The position numbers were made by a program, and so were the translations under genes. Positions 34,910 to 44,874 of a DNA stretch of 64,000 bases are shown piece after piece. Location of the stretch: NCBI GenBank assembly GCA_016780365.1, contig JADHMB010000002.1:1-64000 (forward strand), given 5' to 3'. The DNA is from Flavobacteriales bacterium. Lineage in GTDB: Bacteria; Bacteroidota; Bacteroidia; Flavobacteriales_D; Parvicellaceae. The notes under the pieces were generated by a model. It did no database searches. It saw nothing but the letters and a program-made list of their open reading frames with translations, and was not told the origin of the DNA. Each line of letters begins with the position of its first letter. Positions within the stretch are counted from its first letter, which is position 1.

Positions 34910-35689
34910 GTGTTAATAGGAATTGGAGGTTTAGTAGGTGCAGCACTTGGTTTTTTTGCAACCAGAAGTTTATTTGGTGCATTTTTAGGCTACTTTATTG
35001 GATCTAGTTTTGATAAGTTTAGTTCCAATAACTCTCAATCTTCTGGTTCTTACAACTTTAGAGGAAGTTCTTATTCGAATGATGCCAGTTATTATTCGTC
35101 TAGAATAACTCAAAATGATTTTGCTACAGCACTACTTGTTCTTTCTGGAGCAGTAATGAAGGCAGACGGAAAAATTTTAAAATCTGAATTAGATTATGTT
35201 AAAGATTTTTTCAGACAGCAATTTTCTCCCCAACTTTCTGCAAAATACATAAGTGATTTTAAGGATATACTAAAAAAGAATTTTGTACTCATTGAGATAT
35301 GTAATACAATAAACAATAGTATGCCTTTAAGACAAAGATCTCTTCTTATTCAATATCTATTTGGAATTGCGCAGGCCGATGGAAATGTGTCGGACTCTGA
35401 AATGAAAGTAATTCAAAAAATCGCCTCTTATTTTAGAATTTCAAAAATAGAATTTGAACAAATTAAATCTCTATTTTATAAGGATGTTTCTAGTTCTTAT
35501 AAAACTTTGGGTATTGATGAATCAGCTAGTAATGACGAAATTAAAAAGGCCTATCGTAAAATGGCAGTCAAGCACCACCCAGATAAATTCAATCAACTTG
35601 GAGAAGAACAGCAGATAGCGGCTAAGAAGAAATTTCAAAAAATTCAAGAAGCTTACCAACATTTGAAAAAAGAGAGAGAAATAAAATAG
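34910..35689 (+). CDS. TerB-like and DnaJ-domain protein (DjlA-type)
   Basis: A 259-residue protein with a glycine-rich N-terminal membrane segment (IGGLVGAALGFFATRSLFGA), a TerB-like helical domain (about 65-180; VLSGAVMKADGKILKSELDY and LFGIAQADGNVSDSEMKVI each hold an acidic pair) and a C-terminal J domain (about 198-259) with the HPD motif in VKHHPDKF. This is the DjlA layout: a membrane-anchored DnaJ co-chaperone that stimulates Hsp70. The start is GTG 34910, one base after the htpG stop, so coupling is likely. The J domain is C-terminal, as in DjlA. Confidence 0.88.
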   Translation: MLIGIGGLVGAALGFFATRSLFGAFLGYFIGSSFDKFSSNNSQSSGSYNFRGSSYSNDASYYSSRITQNDFATALLVLSGAVMKADGKILKSELDYVKDFFRQQFSPQLSAKYISDFKDILKKNFVLIEICNTINNSMPLRQRSLLIQYLFGIAQADGNVSDSEMKVIQKIASYFRISKIEFEQIKSLFYKDVSSSYKTLGIDESASNDEIKKAYRKMAVKHHPDKFNQLGEEQQIAAKKKFQKIQEAYQHLKKEREIK

Positions 35690-36349
35690 ATGAAAGATTT
35701 TTACAATATCTTTTTAAAACACTATTGGATTTTATTCTTTTTACTTTTTTTGTGGTTGGTTCATTTTGCAAATATCCATTTCCATCTAAATCTATATAAA
35801 CTTGGTGTTTTCCCAAGAACACTAGACGGATTATGGGGAATAGTATTTGCTCCTTTAGTCCACTCTTCATCTGACAATAACCATTTAATTAATAATTCTG
35901 TTCCTTTTTTAATTCTTTCTTGGGCTATGTTTTACTTTTACCGTCCTATTGCTTGGAGAGTATTATTTTTTTCTTGGATTATAACAGGGTTGAGTGTTTG
36001 GTTTTTTGGTAGAAGTTCCTTTCATATTGGTATTAGTGGAGTTATTTATAGCCAATTATTTTTTTTATTTTTTAGTGGAGTATTTAGACAAGATTCAAGA
36101 TTGCTTACGGTCGCATTACTAGTAGTATTTATTTATGGAAGCATGATTTGGGGAATATTTCCATACGATTGGAAAATCAGCTTTGAAAGCCATCTTTCTG
36201 GAGCAGTTACTGGGTTAGTGTTGTCTAGATATTATAAGAACGAAAATGCTACTTTTGCGAAAAAGAAAACACAATGGGAAATAGAAGAAGAATTAGGAAT
36301 TGAATCAGACGATTTAGATGGACTTTGGAACCAAAACTTAGAAGATTAA
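35690..36349 (+). CDS. Rhomboid-family intramembrane serine protease
   Basis: A 219-residue polytopic protein with six membrane helices. The catalytic Ser116 is in GISGVIY and His168 in FESHLSGAVTG, while LVHSSSDNNHLINNS (57-70) supplies the His/Asn residues of the oxyanion helix. It cleaves transmembrane segments of other proteins within the bilayer. The acidic tail (EIEEELGIESDDLDG) is cytoplasmic. It starts directly after the DnaJ gene stop, and its TAA shares a TTAA with the clpC stop. Confidence 0.88.
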   Translation: MKDFYNIFLKHYWILFFLLFLWLVHFANIHFHLNLYKLGVFPRTLDGLWGIVFAPLVHSSSDNNHLINNSVPFLILSWAMFYFYRPIAWRVLFFSWIITGLSVWFFGRSSFHIGISGVIYSQLFFLFFSGVFRQDSRLLTVALLVVFIYGSMIWGIFPYDWKISFESHLSGAVTGLVLSRYYKNENATFAKKKTQWEIEEELGIESDDLDGLWNQNLED

Positions 36350-38898
36350 TCTTTTTTAGATTTTGATTTCTTTTTAACATCTTCGAGAATAACAATAATT
36401 TCTTCTTTCTTTTTGTCGAAATCAATCTTAATTACATCTCCTTCTTTTACCTTTTTTTGAATAATTTCTTCTGCTAAAGGATCTTCAATATACTTTTGAA
36501 TAGCTCTGTTTAGTGGTCTTGCACCATACTTTTCATCAAAGCCTTTTTCAGCAACATATTCCTTAGCATTCTTAGTTAATTCGACTTTGTATCCAAGAGA
36601 GTTTATCCTTTTAAATAATTTCTCCAATTCTATATCTATTATTTTTAGAATATCTTTTTTATCCAAAGAGTTAAATATAACTACGTCGTCAATTCTATTA
36701 AGAAATTCTGGAGCAAATGCTTTTTTTAGTGCACTTTGAATAACTCCTTTAATGTTTTCTTGATCATTGTCAGTTCTTGTTTTAGTACCAAATCCAACTC
36801 CAGTTCCAAAATCTTGTAGTTGTCTGGCACCAATATTAGAAGTCATAATGATTATAGTATTTTTAAAATCTATATTTCTTCCTAAACTGTCTGTCATCTT
36901 CCCATCGTCAAGGACTTGTAACAATAAGTTAAAAACATCAGGATGTGCTTTTTCAATCTCATCAAGTAAAATTATAGAGTAGGGCTTTCTTCGGACCTTT
37001 TCTGTTAATTGACCACCTTCTTCATATCCTACGTATCCAGGAGGAGCTCCAATTAATCTAGATACTGCAAATTTTTCCATGTATTCGCTCATATCTATTC
37101 TAATTAGTGCTTCTTCACTGTTAAATAAATATTTGGCTAAAACTTTACATAATTGTGTTTTACCTACACCAGTAGGGCCAAGAAATATAAAAGAACCTAC
37201 TGGCTTATTTGGATCTTTTAAGCCCGCTCTATTTCTTTGAATAGCTTTTACCACTTTGGTTATGGCTTCGTTTTGTCCAATGACAGTTCCGTTCATGGAA
37301 TCCACCATTTTCATTAATTTCCCACTTTCCTTTTCGGCAACTTTTTGAACAGGTATCCCAGTCATCATCGCAACAACTTCAGCTACATCTTCATCTGTTA
37401 CTTCTTGTCTATGGGTTTTACTTTCTTCTTCCCACTTGATTTTAGCATTGTCAAGTTCTTCATTCAATTTTCTTTCTGAATCTCTTAGCCTAGCTGCTTC
37501 TTCGTACTGTTGGCTTCTAACTACCTTATTTTTTAGTTCTTTAACATCCTCAATATTTTTTTCAATAGTTATAATTGATTCAGGAACATTGATATTAGTA
37601 ATATGAACTCTTGAACCAACCTCATCTAAAGCGTCAATTGCTTTATCTGGAAGATGACGATCTGAAATATATCTTTCTGTTAAATTGACACAAGACTTAA
37701 TAGCCTCTGAAGAGTATTTTACATTGTGATGGTCTTCATACTTCTCTTTTATATTTTCTAAAATTTGAAGAGTTTCTTCAATACTCGTAGGTTCTACGAG
37801 TACTTTTTGAAAACGTCTTTCTAAAGCCCCGTCTTTTTCAATAAATTGTCTGTACTCATCTAAGGTAGTAGCTCCTATACACTGAAGTTCTCCTCTCGCA
37901 AGAGCAGGCTTAAACATGTTAGAGGCATCTAACGAACCAGAAGCACCACCAGCACCAACTATAGTATGAATTTCATCAATAAATAAAATAATATCTGGTG
38001 ACTTTTCTAATTCGCTCATTACAGCCTTCATTCTTTCTTCAAACTGTCCTCTATATTTTGTGCCTGCAACCAAAGAAGCAAGATCAAGAGAAATTACTCT
38101 TTTATTGAATAGTACTCTGGAAACTTTTCTTTGGGTAATTCTTAACGCTAGACCTTCTGCAATAGCAGATTTACCAACTCCAGGTTCCCCAATTAAAAGT
38201 GGGTTATTCTTTTTTCTTCTCGAAAGAATTTGGGAAACTCTTTCAATTTCTTTTTCTCTACCTACAATTGGATCTAATTTGTCGTCTTCTGCAAATTTGG
38301 TTAAATCTCGTCCAAAATTATCTAAAACAGGTGTTTTAGATTTGCTATCAGTAGTTTTTTTAGGACCACTACTAGAAAAGCTATCTTCTTTTTCCATATC
38401 GTCTTCATCTGCAGACTCAGGATATTTAGATTCTGGAAGAGATTCCGGCTTGTAGCCAGACTCCATCATAATATCTAATTCTTCTTTGATAGACTCATAA
38501 TTTAAATTGTGTTCTTTTAAAAGAGATGATGCAATATTGTTGTCTTCCTTTAAAATAGACAAAAGCAAGTGCTCTGTTCCAATCATATTGCTTTTAAATA
38601 GTTTTGCTTCTAAATAAGTTATTTTTAAAACTTTTTCAGCTTGTTTTAAAAGTGGAATATTTCCTGAGCTTTTGAGTTCAGATATTTGTCCAGAATCTAG
38701 TTTTGACTCTAGTTTCTTTCTTAGTTCTTTAGAATTTATTCCAGAGGATTCAATCATTTTCATTGCAACTCCTTCTCCTTCTCTAATGATCCCTAGTAAA
38801 AGATGTTCAACTCCTATATAGTCGTGGCCCAATCTTAAGGCTTCTTCACGACTGTAACTTATTACTTCTTTAACTCTTGGTGAAAATTTTGCATCCAT
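36346..38898 (-). CDS. clpC: ATP-dependent Clp protease ATP-binding subunit ClpC
   Basis: An 850-residue AAA+ unfoldase. Two Clp N repeats (about 2-145; YIGVEHLLLGIIREGEG and MIGTEHLLLSILKED) are followed by the first AAA+ module (GEPGVGKSAIAEG), a UVR-type middle segment (QQYEEAARLRDSERKLNEEL) and the second module (FLGPTGVGKTQLCK). The short middle region and UVR segment mark ClpC and not ClpB. It feeds substrates to ClpP. I place the start at ATG 38898; the frame extends to TTG 38907, but MDAKFSPRVKEVISYS matches the usual family start. A TAAATTTG box lies at 38944-38951. Confidence 0.94.
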   Translation of the reverse strand: MDAKFSPRVKEVISYSREEALRLGHDYIGVEHLLLGIIREGEGVAMKMIESSGINSKELRKKLESKLDSGQISELKSSGNIPLLKQAEKVLKITYLEAKLFKSNMIGTEHLLLSILKEDNNIASSLLKEHNLNYESIKEELDIMMESGYKPESLPESKYPESADEDDMEKEDSFSSSGPKKTTDSKSKTPVLDNFGRDLTKFAEDDKLDPIVGREKEIERVSQILSRRKKNNPLLIGEPGVGKSAIAEGLALRITQRKVSRVLFNKRVISLDLASLVAGTKYRGQFEERMKAVMSELEKSPDIILFIDEIHTIVGAGGASGSLDASNMFKPALARGELQCIGATTLDEYRQFIEKDGALERRFQKVLVEPTSIEETLQILENIKEKYEDHHNVKYSSEAIKSCVNLTERYISDRHLPDKAIDALDEVGSRVHITNINVPESIITIEKNIEDVKELKNKVVRSQQYEEAARLRDSERKLNEELDNAKIKWEEESKTHRQEVTDEDVAEVVAMMTGIPVQKVAEKESGKLMKMVDSMNGTVIGQNEAITKVVKAIQRNRAGLKDPNKPVGSFIFLGPTGVGKTQLCKVLAKYLFNSEEALIRIDMSEYMEKFAVSRLIGAPPGYVGYEEGGQLTEKVRRKPYSIILLDEIEKAHPDVFNLLLQVLDDGKMTDSLGRNIDFKNTIIIMTSNIGARQLQDFGTGVGFGTKTRTDNDQENIKGVIQSALKKAFAPEFLNRIDDVVIFNSLDKKDILKIIDIELEKLFKRINSLGYKVELTKNAKEYVAEKGFDEKYGARPLNRAIQKYIEDPLAEEIIQKKVKEGDVIKIDFDKKKEEIIVILEDVKKKSKSKKD

Positions 38899-38943
38899 AT
38901 TTATCAAAATTAATATTGTTTTTCATATTTAAAACATTCGTTT

Positions 38944-38951
38944 CAAATTTA
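38944..38951 (-). promoter_or_regulatory. -7-like box of clpC (TAAATTTG)
   Basis: Exact TAnnTTTG on the minus strand, about 45 bases upstream of the clpC ATG. No TTG is seen at the standard -33 spacing, so the call rests on one element. Confidence 0.35.
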
Positions 38952-39004
38952 ATCAACAACAATTTTGTTAATTGTTCATAATATTTGCTTTTCGCACATG
39001 TTTT

Positions 39005-39013
39005 TGTGGATAA
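39005..39013 (-). promoter_or_regulatory. DnaA box (TTATCCACA) between clpC and gyrA
   Basis: Plus-strand TGTGGATAA is the exact complement of the perfect DnaA box TTATCCACA. It lies about 17 bases upstream of the presumed -33 element of gyrA, suggesting DnaA control of gyrA. A single box is not enough to call an origin. Confidence 0.45.
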
Positions 39014-39029
39014 ATGTTTGACAAAACAC

Positions 39030-39061
39030 TTGTAATTATACTTAAAGAAATGATACTTTCG
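39030..39061 (+). promoter_or_regulatory. Possible gyrA promoter: TTG - 21 bases - TACTTTCG
   Basis: TTG at 39030-39032 and TACTTTCG at 39054-39061 resemble the Bacteroidota promoter with one mismatch and a longer spacer. A start near 39066 would give a leader of about 27 bases. Confidence 0.35.
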
Positions 39062-39092
39062 TTTATCTTAAAAAACATAAAAAATAAAGACT

Positions 39093-41690
39093 ATGAGTGA
39101 CCAGAGTGGTGAAAGGATAATTCCTGTTAGTATTGAGGATGAGATGAAGACAGCTTACATTGATTATTCAATGTCGGTAATTGTTTCTAGAGCACTTCCT
39201 GATGTAAGAGATGGTTTAAAGCCAGTTCACAGAAGAGTTCTTTACGGAATGCTTGAATTAGGGGTAAGGTCTAATAGTTCTTTTAGGAAATCAGCTAGAA
39301 TTGTTGGAGATGTCTTGGGTAAATACCACCCTCACGGTGATTCTTCTGTTTACGACACTATGGTTAGAATGGCTCAGCATTGGTCTTTAAGATATCCACT
39401 GGTGGATGGTCAAGGAAATTTTGGTTCAGTAGATGGAGATAGTCCTGCTGCTATGCGATATACTGAAGCAAGACTTAAAAGAACTGCCGAAGAATTGCTT
39501 TCAGATTTAGAAAAGGATACGGTTGATTTTTCACCCAATTTTGATGATTCTTTAAGTGAACCATCTGTTTTGCCAACCAGAATACCTAACTTATTAGTTA
39601 ATGGATCTTCTGGAATTGCTGTAGGTATGGCTACCAATATGGCTCCTCACAATATAACAGAAGTAATAGATGGTACAATAGCATATATAAATAACAAAGA
39701 AATTGACATAGATGGATTAATGGAATTTATTAAAGCTCCTGATTTTCCTACTGGCGGGACTATTTATGGTTATGAGGGTGTAAAAAATGCTTTTCATGAA
39801 GGAAAGGGTAGGATTGTAATGAGAGCAAAAGCCACTATTGAAGAAATTAGAGAAAATAGAGAAGCAATAATAGTAACTGAAATTCCATATCAAGTAAATA
39901 AAGCTGATATGATACAAAAAACAGCTGCTTTAGTAAACGAAGGCAAGCTTGTTGGTATCTCTGAAATAAGGGACGAATCAGACAGAAATGGAATGAGAAT
40001 TGTATATGAAATTAAAAGAGATGCAATTCCTAATGTTGTTTTAAATAAATTATTCAAGTACACATCTCTACAGACCTCATTTTCAGTTAATAACATTGCT
40101 TTGGTAAAAGGCAGGCCAGTTGTTTTAAACTTAAAAGATTTAATTGTTCATTTTGTAGACCACAGACACGAGGTTGTTATTAGAAGATCGAAGTTTGAGC
40201 TCAAAAAAGCAGAAGAAAGAGCACATATATTAGAAGGTTTAATTATTGCTTCAGATAATATAGACGAGGTTATAGCCTTAATTAGAGGCTCAAAAAGCCC
40301 TGACGAAGCTAGAGAAAAATTGATGAGCAAATTTAAATTATCTGATCTTCAATCTAGAGCGATTGTTGAAATGAGATTAAGACAATTAACAGGCTTAGAA
40401 CAAGATAAATTAAGAGCAGAATACAACGATTTATTGAAGGTTATTGAAGATTTAAAAGACATTCTTAACAGAGAAGATAGAAGAATGGATATTATTAAAA
40501 CTGAATTGGAAGAAGTTAAGAAAAAATTTGGCGACGAAAGAAGATCAATCATTGAATATTCTGCCAATGAAATGAAGATTGAGGATTTAATTCCAAATGA
40601 AGAAGTTGCAATAACAATTTCACATGCAGGTTATATTAAAAGAACTAATCTTAACGAATATAAAGTCCAAAATAGAGGTGGAGTAGGCTCTAAAGGTTCT
40701 GCTACAAGAGATAAAGATTTTTTACAAGAATTATTTGTAGCAACTAACCATAACTGGCTTTTAATTTTTACTGAAAAAGGGAAATGTTTTTGGATGCGTA
40801 TTTTTGAAGTTCCAGAGGGAAATAAGGCTGCAAAAGGTCGAGCTATTCAAAACCTTATCAACATAGAACAAGACGATAAAGTAAAAGGCTATGTGGTAGT
40901 TAAAGATTTAAAAGATGAAGAGTATACATCCAATAATTATATTATAATGTGTACCAAAAAAGGAATCATCAAAAAAACAAGTTTAGAGGCTTATTCTAGA
41001 CCTAGAACCAACGGTATTAATGCCATAGGAATTAGAGAAGGTGATGAATTACTAGAAGCTAAATTAACGAATGGAGAAAGTGAAATTTTGATGGCAATTA
41101 AATCTGGTAGAGCTATTAGATTTAATGAATCTAAAGTTCGATCAATGGGAAGAACTGCATCTGGAGTTAGAGGAATTACGCTTTCTGAGGGAGATGAAGT
41201 TATTGGAATGGTATGTGCTCAAGATTTTTCTAGAACTATTATGGTTGTCTCTGAAAATGGATATGGAAAAAGAACATTACTTAACGATCCAGAAACCAAC
41301 GAACCAATATACAGAATAACCAACAGGGGAGGAAAAGGAGTTAAAACGCTTAATGTTACAGAAAAAACAGGAAATTTAATTGCTATTAAGTCTGTTACTG
41401 ATGACGATGATTTAATGATTATAAATAAATCTGGATTAACAATAAGAATGCACGTAGCGGATATAAGATCTCAAGGAAGAGCTACTCAAGGGGTTAAATT
41501 AATAAACCTTAAAGGAAAAGACCAAATTGCAGCCGTTGCAAAAGTAGAAAAAGACGACGAAGAGGATTTGATAGATGAAAATATGGAAGGAACTGAAAAT
41601 TCAACTACTGATATTGTAGATAATCCAACAGATTCCAGCGATCTTTCAACGGAAGCAGCTAATGATGATTCAACCAACGATAACGAATAA
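39093..41690 (+). CDS. gyrA: DNA gyrase subunit A
   Basis: An 865-residue type IIA topoisomerase subunit that breaks and rejoins DNA. The catalytic Tyr123 is in AMRYTEARL. The quinolone-resistance region reads [20 protein letters not shown] with Ser84 and Asp88, the usual sensitive residues. The C-terminal beta-pinwheel begins near residue 500 and has a GyrA box-like [10 protein letters not shown], marking gyrase and not topoisomerase IV. The last 45 residues are very acidic (Asp/Glu/Ser/Thr rich), a common but variable regulatory tail. The TPR gene follows after 10 bases. Confidence 0.96.
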   Translation: MSDQSGERIIPVSIEDEMKTAYIDYSMSVIVSRALPDVRDGLKPVHRRVLYGMLELGVRSNSSFRKSARIVGDVLGKYHPHGDSSVYDTMVRMAQHWSLRYPLVDGQGNFGSVDGDSPAAMRYTEARLKRTAEELLSDLEKDTVDFSPNFDDSLSEPSVLPTRIPNLLVNGSSGIAVGMATNMAPHNITEVIDGTIAYINNKEIDIDGLMEFIKAPDFPTGGTIYGYEGVKNAFHEGKGRIVMRAKATIEEIRENREAIIVTEIPYQVNKADMIQKTAALVNEGKLVGISEIRDESDRNGMRIVYEIKRDAIPNVVLNKLFKYTSLQTSFSVNNIALVKGRPVVLNLKDLIVHFVDHRHEVVIRRSKFELKKAEERAHILEGLIIASDNIDEVIALIRGSKSPDEAREKLMSKFKLSDLQSRAIVEMRLRQLTGLEQDKLRAEYNDLLKVIEDLKDILNREDRRMDIIKTELEEVKKKFGDERRSIIEYSANEMKIEDLIPNEEVAITISHAGYIKRTNLNEYKVQNRGGVGSKGSATRDKDFLQELFVATNHNWLLIFTEKGKCFWMRIFEVPEGNKAAKGRAIQNLINIEQDDKVKGYVVVKDLKDEEYTSNNYIIMCTKKGIIKKTSLEAYSRPRTNGINAIGIREGDELLEAKLTNGESEILMAIKSGRAIRFNESKVRSMGRTASGVRGITLSEGDEVIGMVCAQDFSRTIMVVSENGYGKRTLLNDPETNEPIYRITNRGGKGVKTLNVTEKTGNLIAIKSVTDDDDLMIINKSGLTIRMHVADIRSQGRATQGVKLINLKGKDQIAAVAKVEKDDEEDLIDENMEGTENSTTDIVDNPTDSSDLSTEAANDDSTNDNE

Positions 41691-41700
41691 TACATAAACA

Positions 41701-42993
41701 ATGAAAAAATACTTTATTTTAGGACAACTAATTATTTTAACCTTAATTGGAAGTGCTCAAAAGCTTCAGTTAACAGAAGCAGCTACAGAATTTAGAAATA
41801 ATTACAATAGCTCATGGATTTCAATTCCAGATTCTACCTTAAGGTCTACTCAATTAGCAAAAAACACACCAATATTACTAAAAGCAAAAAAAGCAATTGA
41901 TGAGTCTTACACTAAACAATTACAAACTCCATTTGTAAAGTCCAAAGACGAAAGTAAAATGCATTTTTACAGAGGCGTAATTTATTTAGATTACTGGATA
42001 ATGTCTTCATACAATGCCTCAATTTTTAATGAAGTTTCTGCTTTGGGTGAAGAAAAAATGAAGGAAGCTACCTTTGGTTCTTTTTCTAAATGTTTAGAGT
42101 TAGACATAAAAAAACAGTGGACATCAGATATTAAAAACAAGATGATGACTTACAGAAATCAATCTATTAATGTTGGTGTTGACAATTTTATTAAGAAGAA
42201 TTATGAAAATGCCTTTAGCTCCTTTAAAATGGCTATTGAAATGTATAATATTTTATCTCTAACAGATACTCTTGCTATGATTAATGCAGCTTTATCCTCA
42301 GAGAAATTGAAAAAAACAGATGAAGCTTTTAAATATTATAAAATGTGTGCAGATAATAATTATGGTAAAGGCGCAGAAATGTACCAATCCATGATTAGAG
42401 TACTCAATGCAAATGATACGAAAGATGAAGATAAAATTTTAAATATAATTGCTGAAGGAAAAGAAAGATATCCCAAAGATTACGTTCTAAATATTGAAGA
42501 ATTTAATTATTGGTATACTAAAGGCAATAATGAAAAAGCTCAATTAGCTCTTGAAAATGCCATTGAATCTAACCCAACTAATAAAATACTACATTTCAAT
42601 ATTGGTGTTACTTATGATAATATTTCTAACAAATACCACGATGAAAATAAACATGAGGTCGCTTTTCAATATATGAATAAAGCTATTAGTGGTTATGAAA
42701 ATGCTATTAAATTAGACAGTACTTATGTAGATGCCTATTATAATCTTGGTGCTCTATATTATAACCAATCAATTACTTATAAATCTGTAGCTGGAGATTA
42801 TTCAGGCGATAAATATGAGTCTGAAATGAAAAAAGCTGATGATATGCTTAAAAAAGCAATTCCATTGTTAGAGAGGGTTTTATCTTTTTCGCCAAATGAT
42901 AAATCAACACTTAAAGTACTTAAAAGCTTGTATTTTAACTTAGACGACATGGAAAACTATTCCAGGATTAAGAAACAACTTGAGTCCCTTTAA
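41701..42993 (+). CDS. Exported TPR-repeat protein
   Basis: A 430-residue protein with a signal peptide (MKKYFILGQLIILTLIGSAQ) and several TPR units from about residue 160 on (YENAFSSFKMAIEMYNIL, TDEAFKYYKMCADNNYGKGA, NEKAQLALENAIESNPTNK and the VDAYYNLGALYYNQS unit). It should form an alpha-solenoid scaffold in the periplasm or at the outer membrane. Its partner is unknown. It is linked to gyrA by position. Confidence 0.8.
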   Translation: MKKYFILGQLIILTLIGSAQKLQLTEAATEFRNNYNSSWISIPDSTLRSTQLAKNTPILLKAKKAIDESYTKQLQTPFVKSKDESKMHFYRGVIYLDYWIMSSYNASIFNEVSALGEEKMKEATFGSFSKCLELDIKKQWTSDIKNKMMTYRNQSINVGVDNFIKKNYENAFSSFKMAIEMYNILSLTDTLAMINAALSSEKLKKTDEAFKYYKMCADNNYGKGAEMYQSMIRVLNANDTKDEDKILNIIAEGKERYPKDYVLNIEEFNYWYTKGNNEKAQLALENAIESNPTNKILHFNIGVTYDNISNKYHDENKHEVAFQYMNKAISGYENAIKLDSTYVDAYYNLGALYYNQSITYKSVAGDYSGDKYESEMKKADDMLKKAIPLLERVLSFSPNDKSTLKVLKSLYFNLDDMENYSRIKKQLESL

Positions 42994-43020
42994 TTTAATC
43001 CAAAATTTGAATACTCTTCT

Positions 43021-43833
43021 ATGAACCAATATGGTAATATTAGAAAGTTGCTTTCTGAACATAAAGACGAGGTTGAGTATACTTTACCCCTTTATGATTC
43101 TACTACTCCTTCATTAAATGTAGATTTAAACAATTTAATAGGGAGCACTATTAAAATCTCTTTTTCTGGAATTATAAATTGTGTTGTTACTGGAAAAAAA
43201 ATTAGAAAAGCATATGGCGAAGGTATGTCTTACGATGCTTTTAAATCTTCACCTTTAGCAGTAGAAAGTATTATTCGACCTGAACTAAGTAAAATTCATC
43301 TAGGAGTCGCTCTAAGAGATTATGATTGGGAAATGGAACACCATATGAAACCCCATATTGTTTATTTGTCTAAAACAGCTGGAAATAAGGTAGGGGTAAC
43401 CAAAGAAAGTCAAATTCCAACCCGATGGATTGACCAAGGTGCTATCCAAGCACTTATTATAGCAAGAGTACCTTATAGACAAGCAGCAGGTGCTATAGAA
43501 ATTTCCTTAAAAAAACATGTTAGTGATAAAACCAACTGGAGAAAAATGCTTCAAAATGAAATTAATCAAGATTCTTTAATTTCTCTTAGAAATGAATTAT
43601 TTCCATATGTAGATGAAGAATTTAAACAGTATCTAGTAAAAGATGAAAGCTTATATAATATTAATTTCCCAGTAATAAAATATCCTAAAAAAGTAAAATC
43701 TTTAACTTTAGACAAAGTTTCAGAAATCGAAGAAAAATTAGTGGGAATTAAAGGGCAATATTTATTATTTGAAAATGACTTAGTTTTTAATGTAAGAAGA
43801 CATTCCGGTTATCTAATAGAACTTTCATATTGA
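43021..43833 (+). CDS. DUF2797 family protein
   Basis: A 270-residue soluble protein with the DUF2797 pattern: GIINCVVTGKKIRKAYGEGM, RPELSKIHLGVALRD, MKPHIVYLSKTAGNKVGVTK, TRWIDQGAIQALIIARVPYR and QAAGAIEISLKKHVSDKTNW. Some residues suggest a nucleic-acid-related fold (GIY-YIG-like has been proposed for parts of it). Function unknown. It follows the TPR gene after 27 bases. Confidence 0.85.
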   Translation: MNQYGNIRKLLSEHKDEVEYTLPLYDSTTPSLNVDLNNLIGSTIKISFSGIINCVVTGKKIRKAYGEGMSYDAFKSSPLAVESIIRPELSKIHLGVALRDYDWEMEHHMKPHIVYLSKTAGNKVGVTKESQIPTRWIDQGAIQALIIARVPYRQAAGAIEISLKKHVSDKTNWRKMLQNEINQDSLISLRNELFPYVDEEFKQYLVKDESLYNINFPVIKYPKKVKSLTLDKVSEIEEKLVGIKGQYLLFENDLVFNVRRHSGYLIELSY

Positions 43834-43896
43834 AATAATTAACTAGTAACATCTTATTTATTATTAGTTTTTATATATTTAAAAAAAAGATCAATT

Positions 43897-44433
43897 ATGT
43901 CATATTTAGTAAAAGTTCAAAATTTTTTCTTAAAAAACGATCCAGAGCGCTATTATTTAGCCAAAAGAATAACAAGAACTTTCAGAGGAGATGAAGATGC
44001 TGTTATGGCTAGATTGGAAGAGATTTATGCTAAAGGAGGACCTAAAAAACTAAAAGTTAAAGATCTTGCTCCCCCTGTTAAAAAGCCTGTTAGCTCCTCT
44101 GTAAATATTGAAGAAACAGAAACTGTTTTAGAACCTAGTTCTGAAGCTTCAACACCTAAAAAGAGTAAAAAGAAACTATTTATAATAGTTGGTCTAATAT
44201 TGGCATTAGGTGGTGGTGGTTTTGGGTTTTATTTGACAATGGGCAGTGAAGAAAGTCACGATGAAGAATCACACTCATCTGAAGTTCATTCCTCAGATTC
44301 TACTCATAATGAAAATTCACATCAACCAGCAAAAACTATTGAAGAAATAGAAGATGAAATAGAACAAGCTGAAAAAGATTCTGTTGCAAAAGACATAATT
44401 GATGCTGCAGAAGCTATTCAACTTATTCGCTAG
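43897..44433 (+). CDS. Membrane protein with His/Ser/Glu-rich periplasmic segment
   Basis: A 178-residue protein. Residues 1-60 form a basic cytoplasmic domain (PERYYLAKRITRTFRGDEDA), followed by a Pro/Ser linker, one helix with a glycine run (LFIIVGLILALGGGGFGFYL, about 93-112) and a periplasmic stretch rich in His, Ser and Glu (SHDEESHSSEVHSSDSTHNE) before an acidic coil. The histidine spacing could bind metal ions. I do not recognise the family. Its stop abuts the stop of the next, convergent gene. Confidence 0.65.
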   Translation: MSYLVKVQNFFLKNDPERYYLAKRITRTFRGDEDAVMARLEEIYAKGGPKKLKVKDLAPPVKKPVSSSVNIEETETVLEPSSEASTPKKSKKKLFIIVGLILALGGGGFGFYLTMGSEESHDEESHSSEVHSSDSTHNENSHQPAKTIEEIEDEIEQAEKDSVAKDIIDAAEAIQLIR

Positions 44434-44874
44434 TTATGGATTTAATTTGTGTGGGTCTTGATTTCTTAACTCGATTTCATCCTTTACATATTCTATTTTT
44501 AAAGAAATAGCATATAATAGCTTGTCTTTTTTTTGCAACCATATTTGAGAATCTTTCCAAGAGTCTGCACTTCTAGCAAAGTGGAATAATAAATCAAATC
44601 CATTTTTTTTAAGAAATACCAAGGCTGAATCTTTTCCTTCAATTCCTTCGATGGTAGCAAGTAGGTGACCATAGTTATTATCTAGCAACCATTTTCTAGA
44701 TTTTTTATCATTTAAAATAGCAAAACAAAATATACCCAACTCCTTATATGGACTTCGAATTAAAAAATCTCTAAATTCAACATTACCTCCTATAGCTTCT
44801 CTCCATGCAACCAGTACTTTGCTAGGATATTCCAATTGTTTCAGAACTATTTTTTTTGGTTTTCTATCCCTCAT
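44434..44874 (-). CDS. Conserved hypothetical protein next to methylmalonyl-CoA mutase
   Basis: A 146-residue soluble helical protein with internal similarity: [20 protein letters not shown] and [20 protein letters not shown] look like two versions of a W/F-L-x-x-N-x-[YF] helical unit. It has a basic start ([13 protein letters not shown]) and no catalytic motif. Its ATG overlaps the mutase stop (ATGA). I do not recognise a characterised family. Confidence 0.65.
   Translation of the reverse strand: MRDRKPKKIVLKQLEYPSKVLVAWREAIGGNVEFRDFLIRSPYKELGIFCFAILNDKKSRKWLLDNNYGHLLATIEGIEGKDSALVFLKKNGFDLLFHFARSADSWKDSQIWLQKKDKLLYAISLKIEYVKDEIELRNQDPHKLNP

Noticed and set aside
38060..38455. Open frame of 131 codons on the plus strand
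   Set aside because: It lies opposite clpC and mirrors its codon pattern; low-complexity product.
38908..39092. Replication origin between clpC and gyrA
   Set aside because: Only one DnaA box was found, with no cluster, no dnaA gene nearby and no way to read GC skew here.
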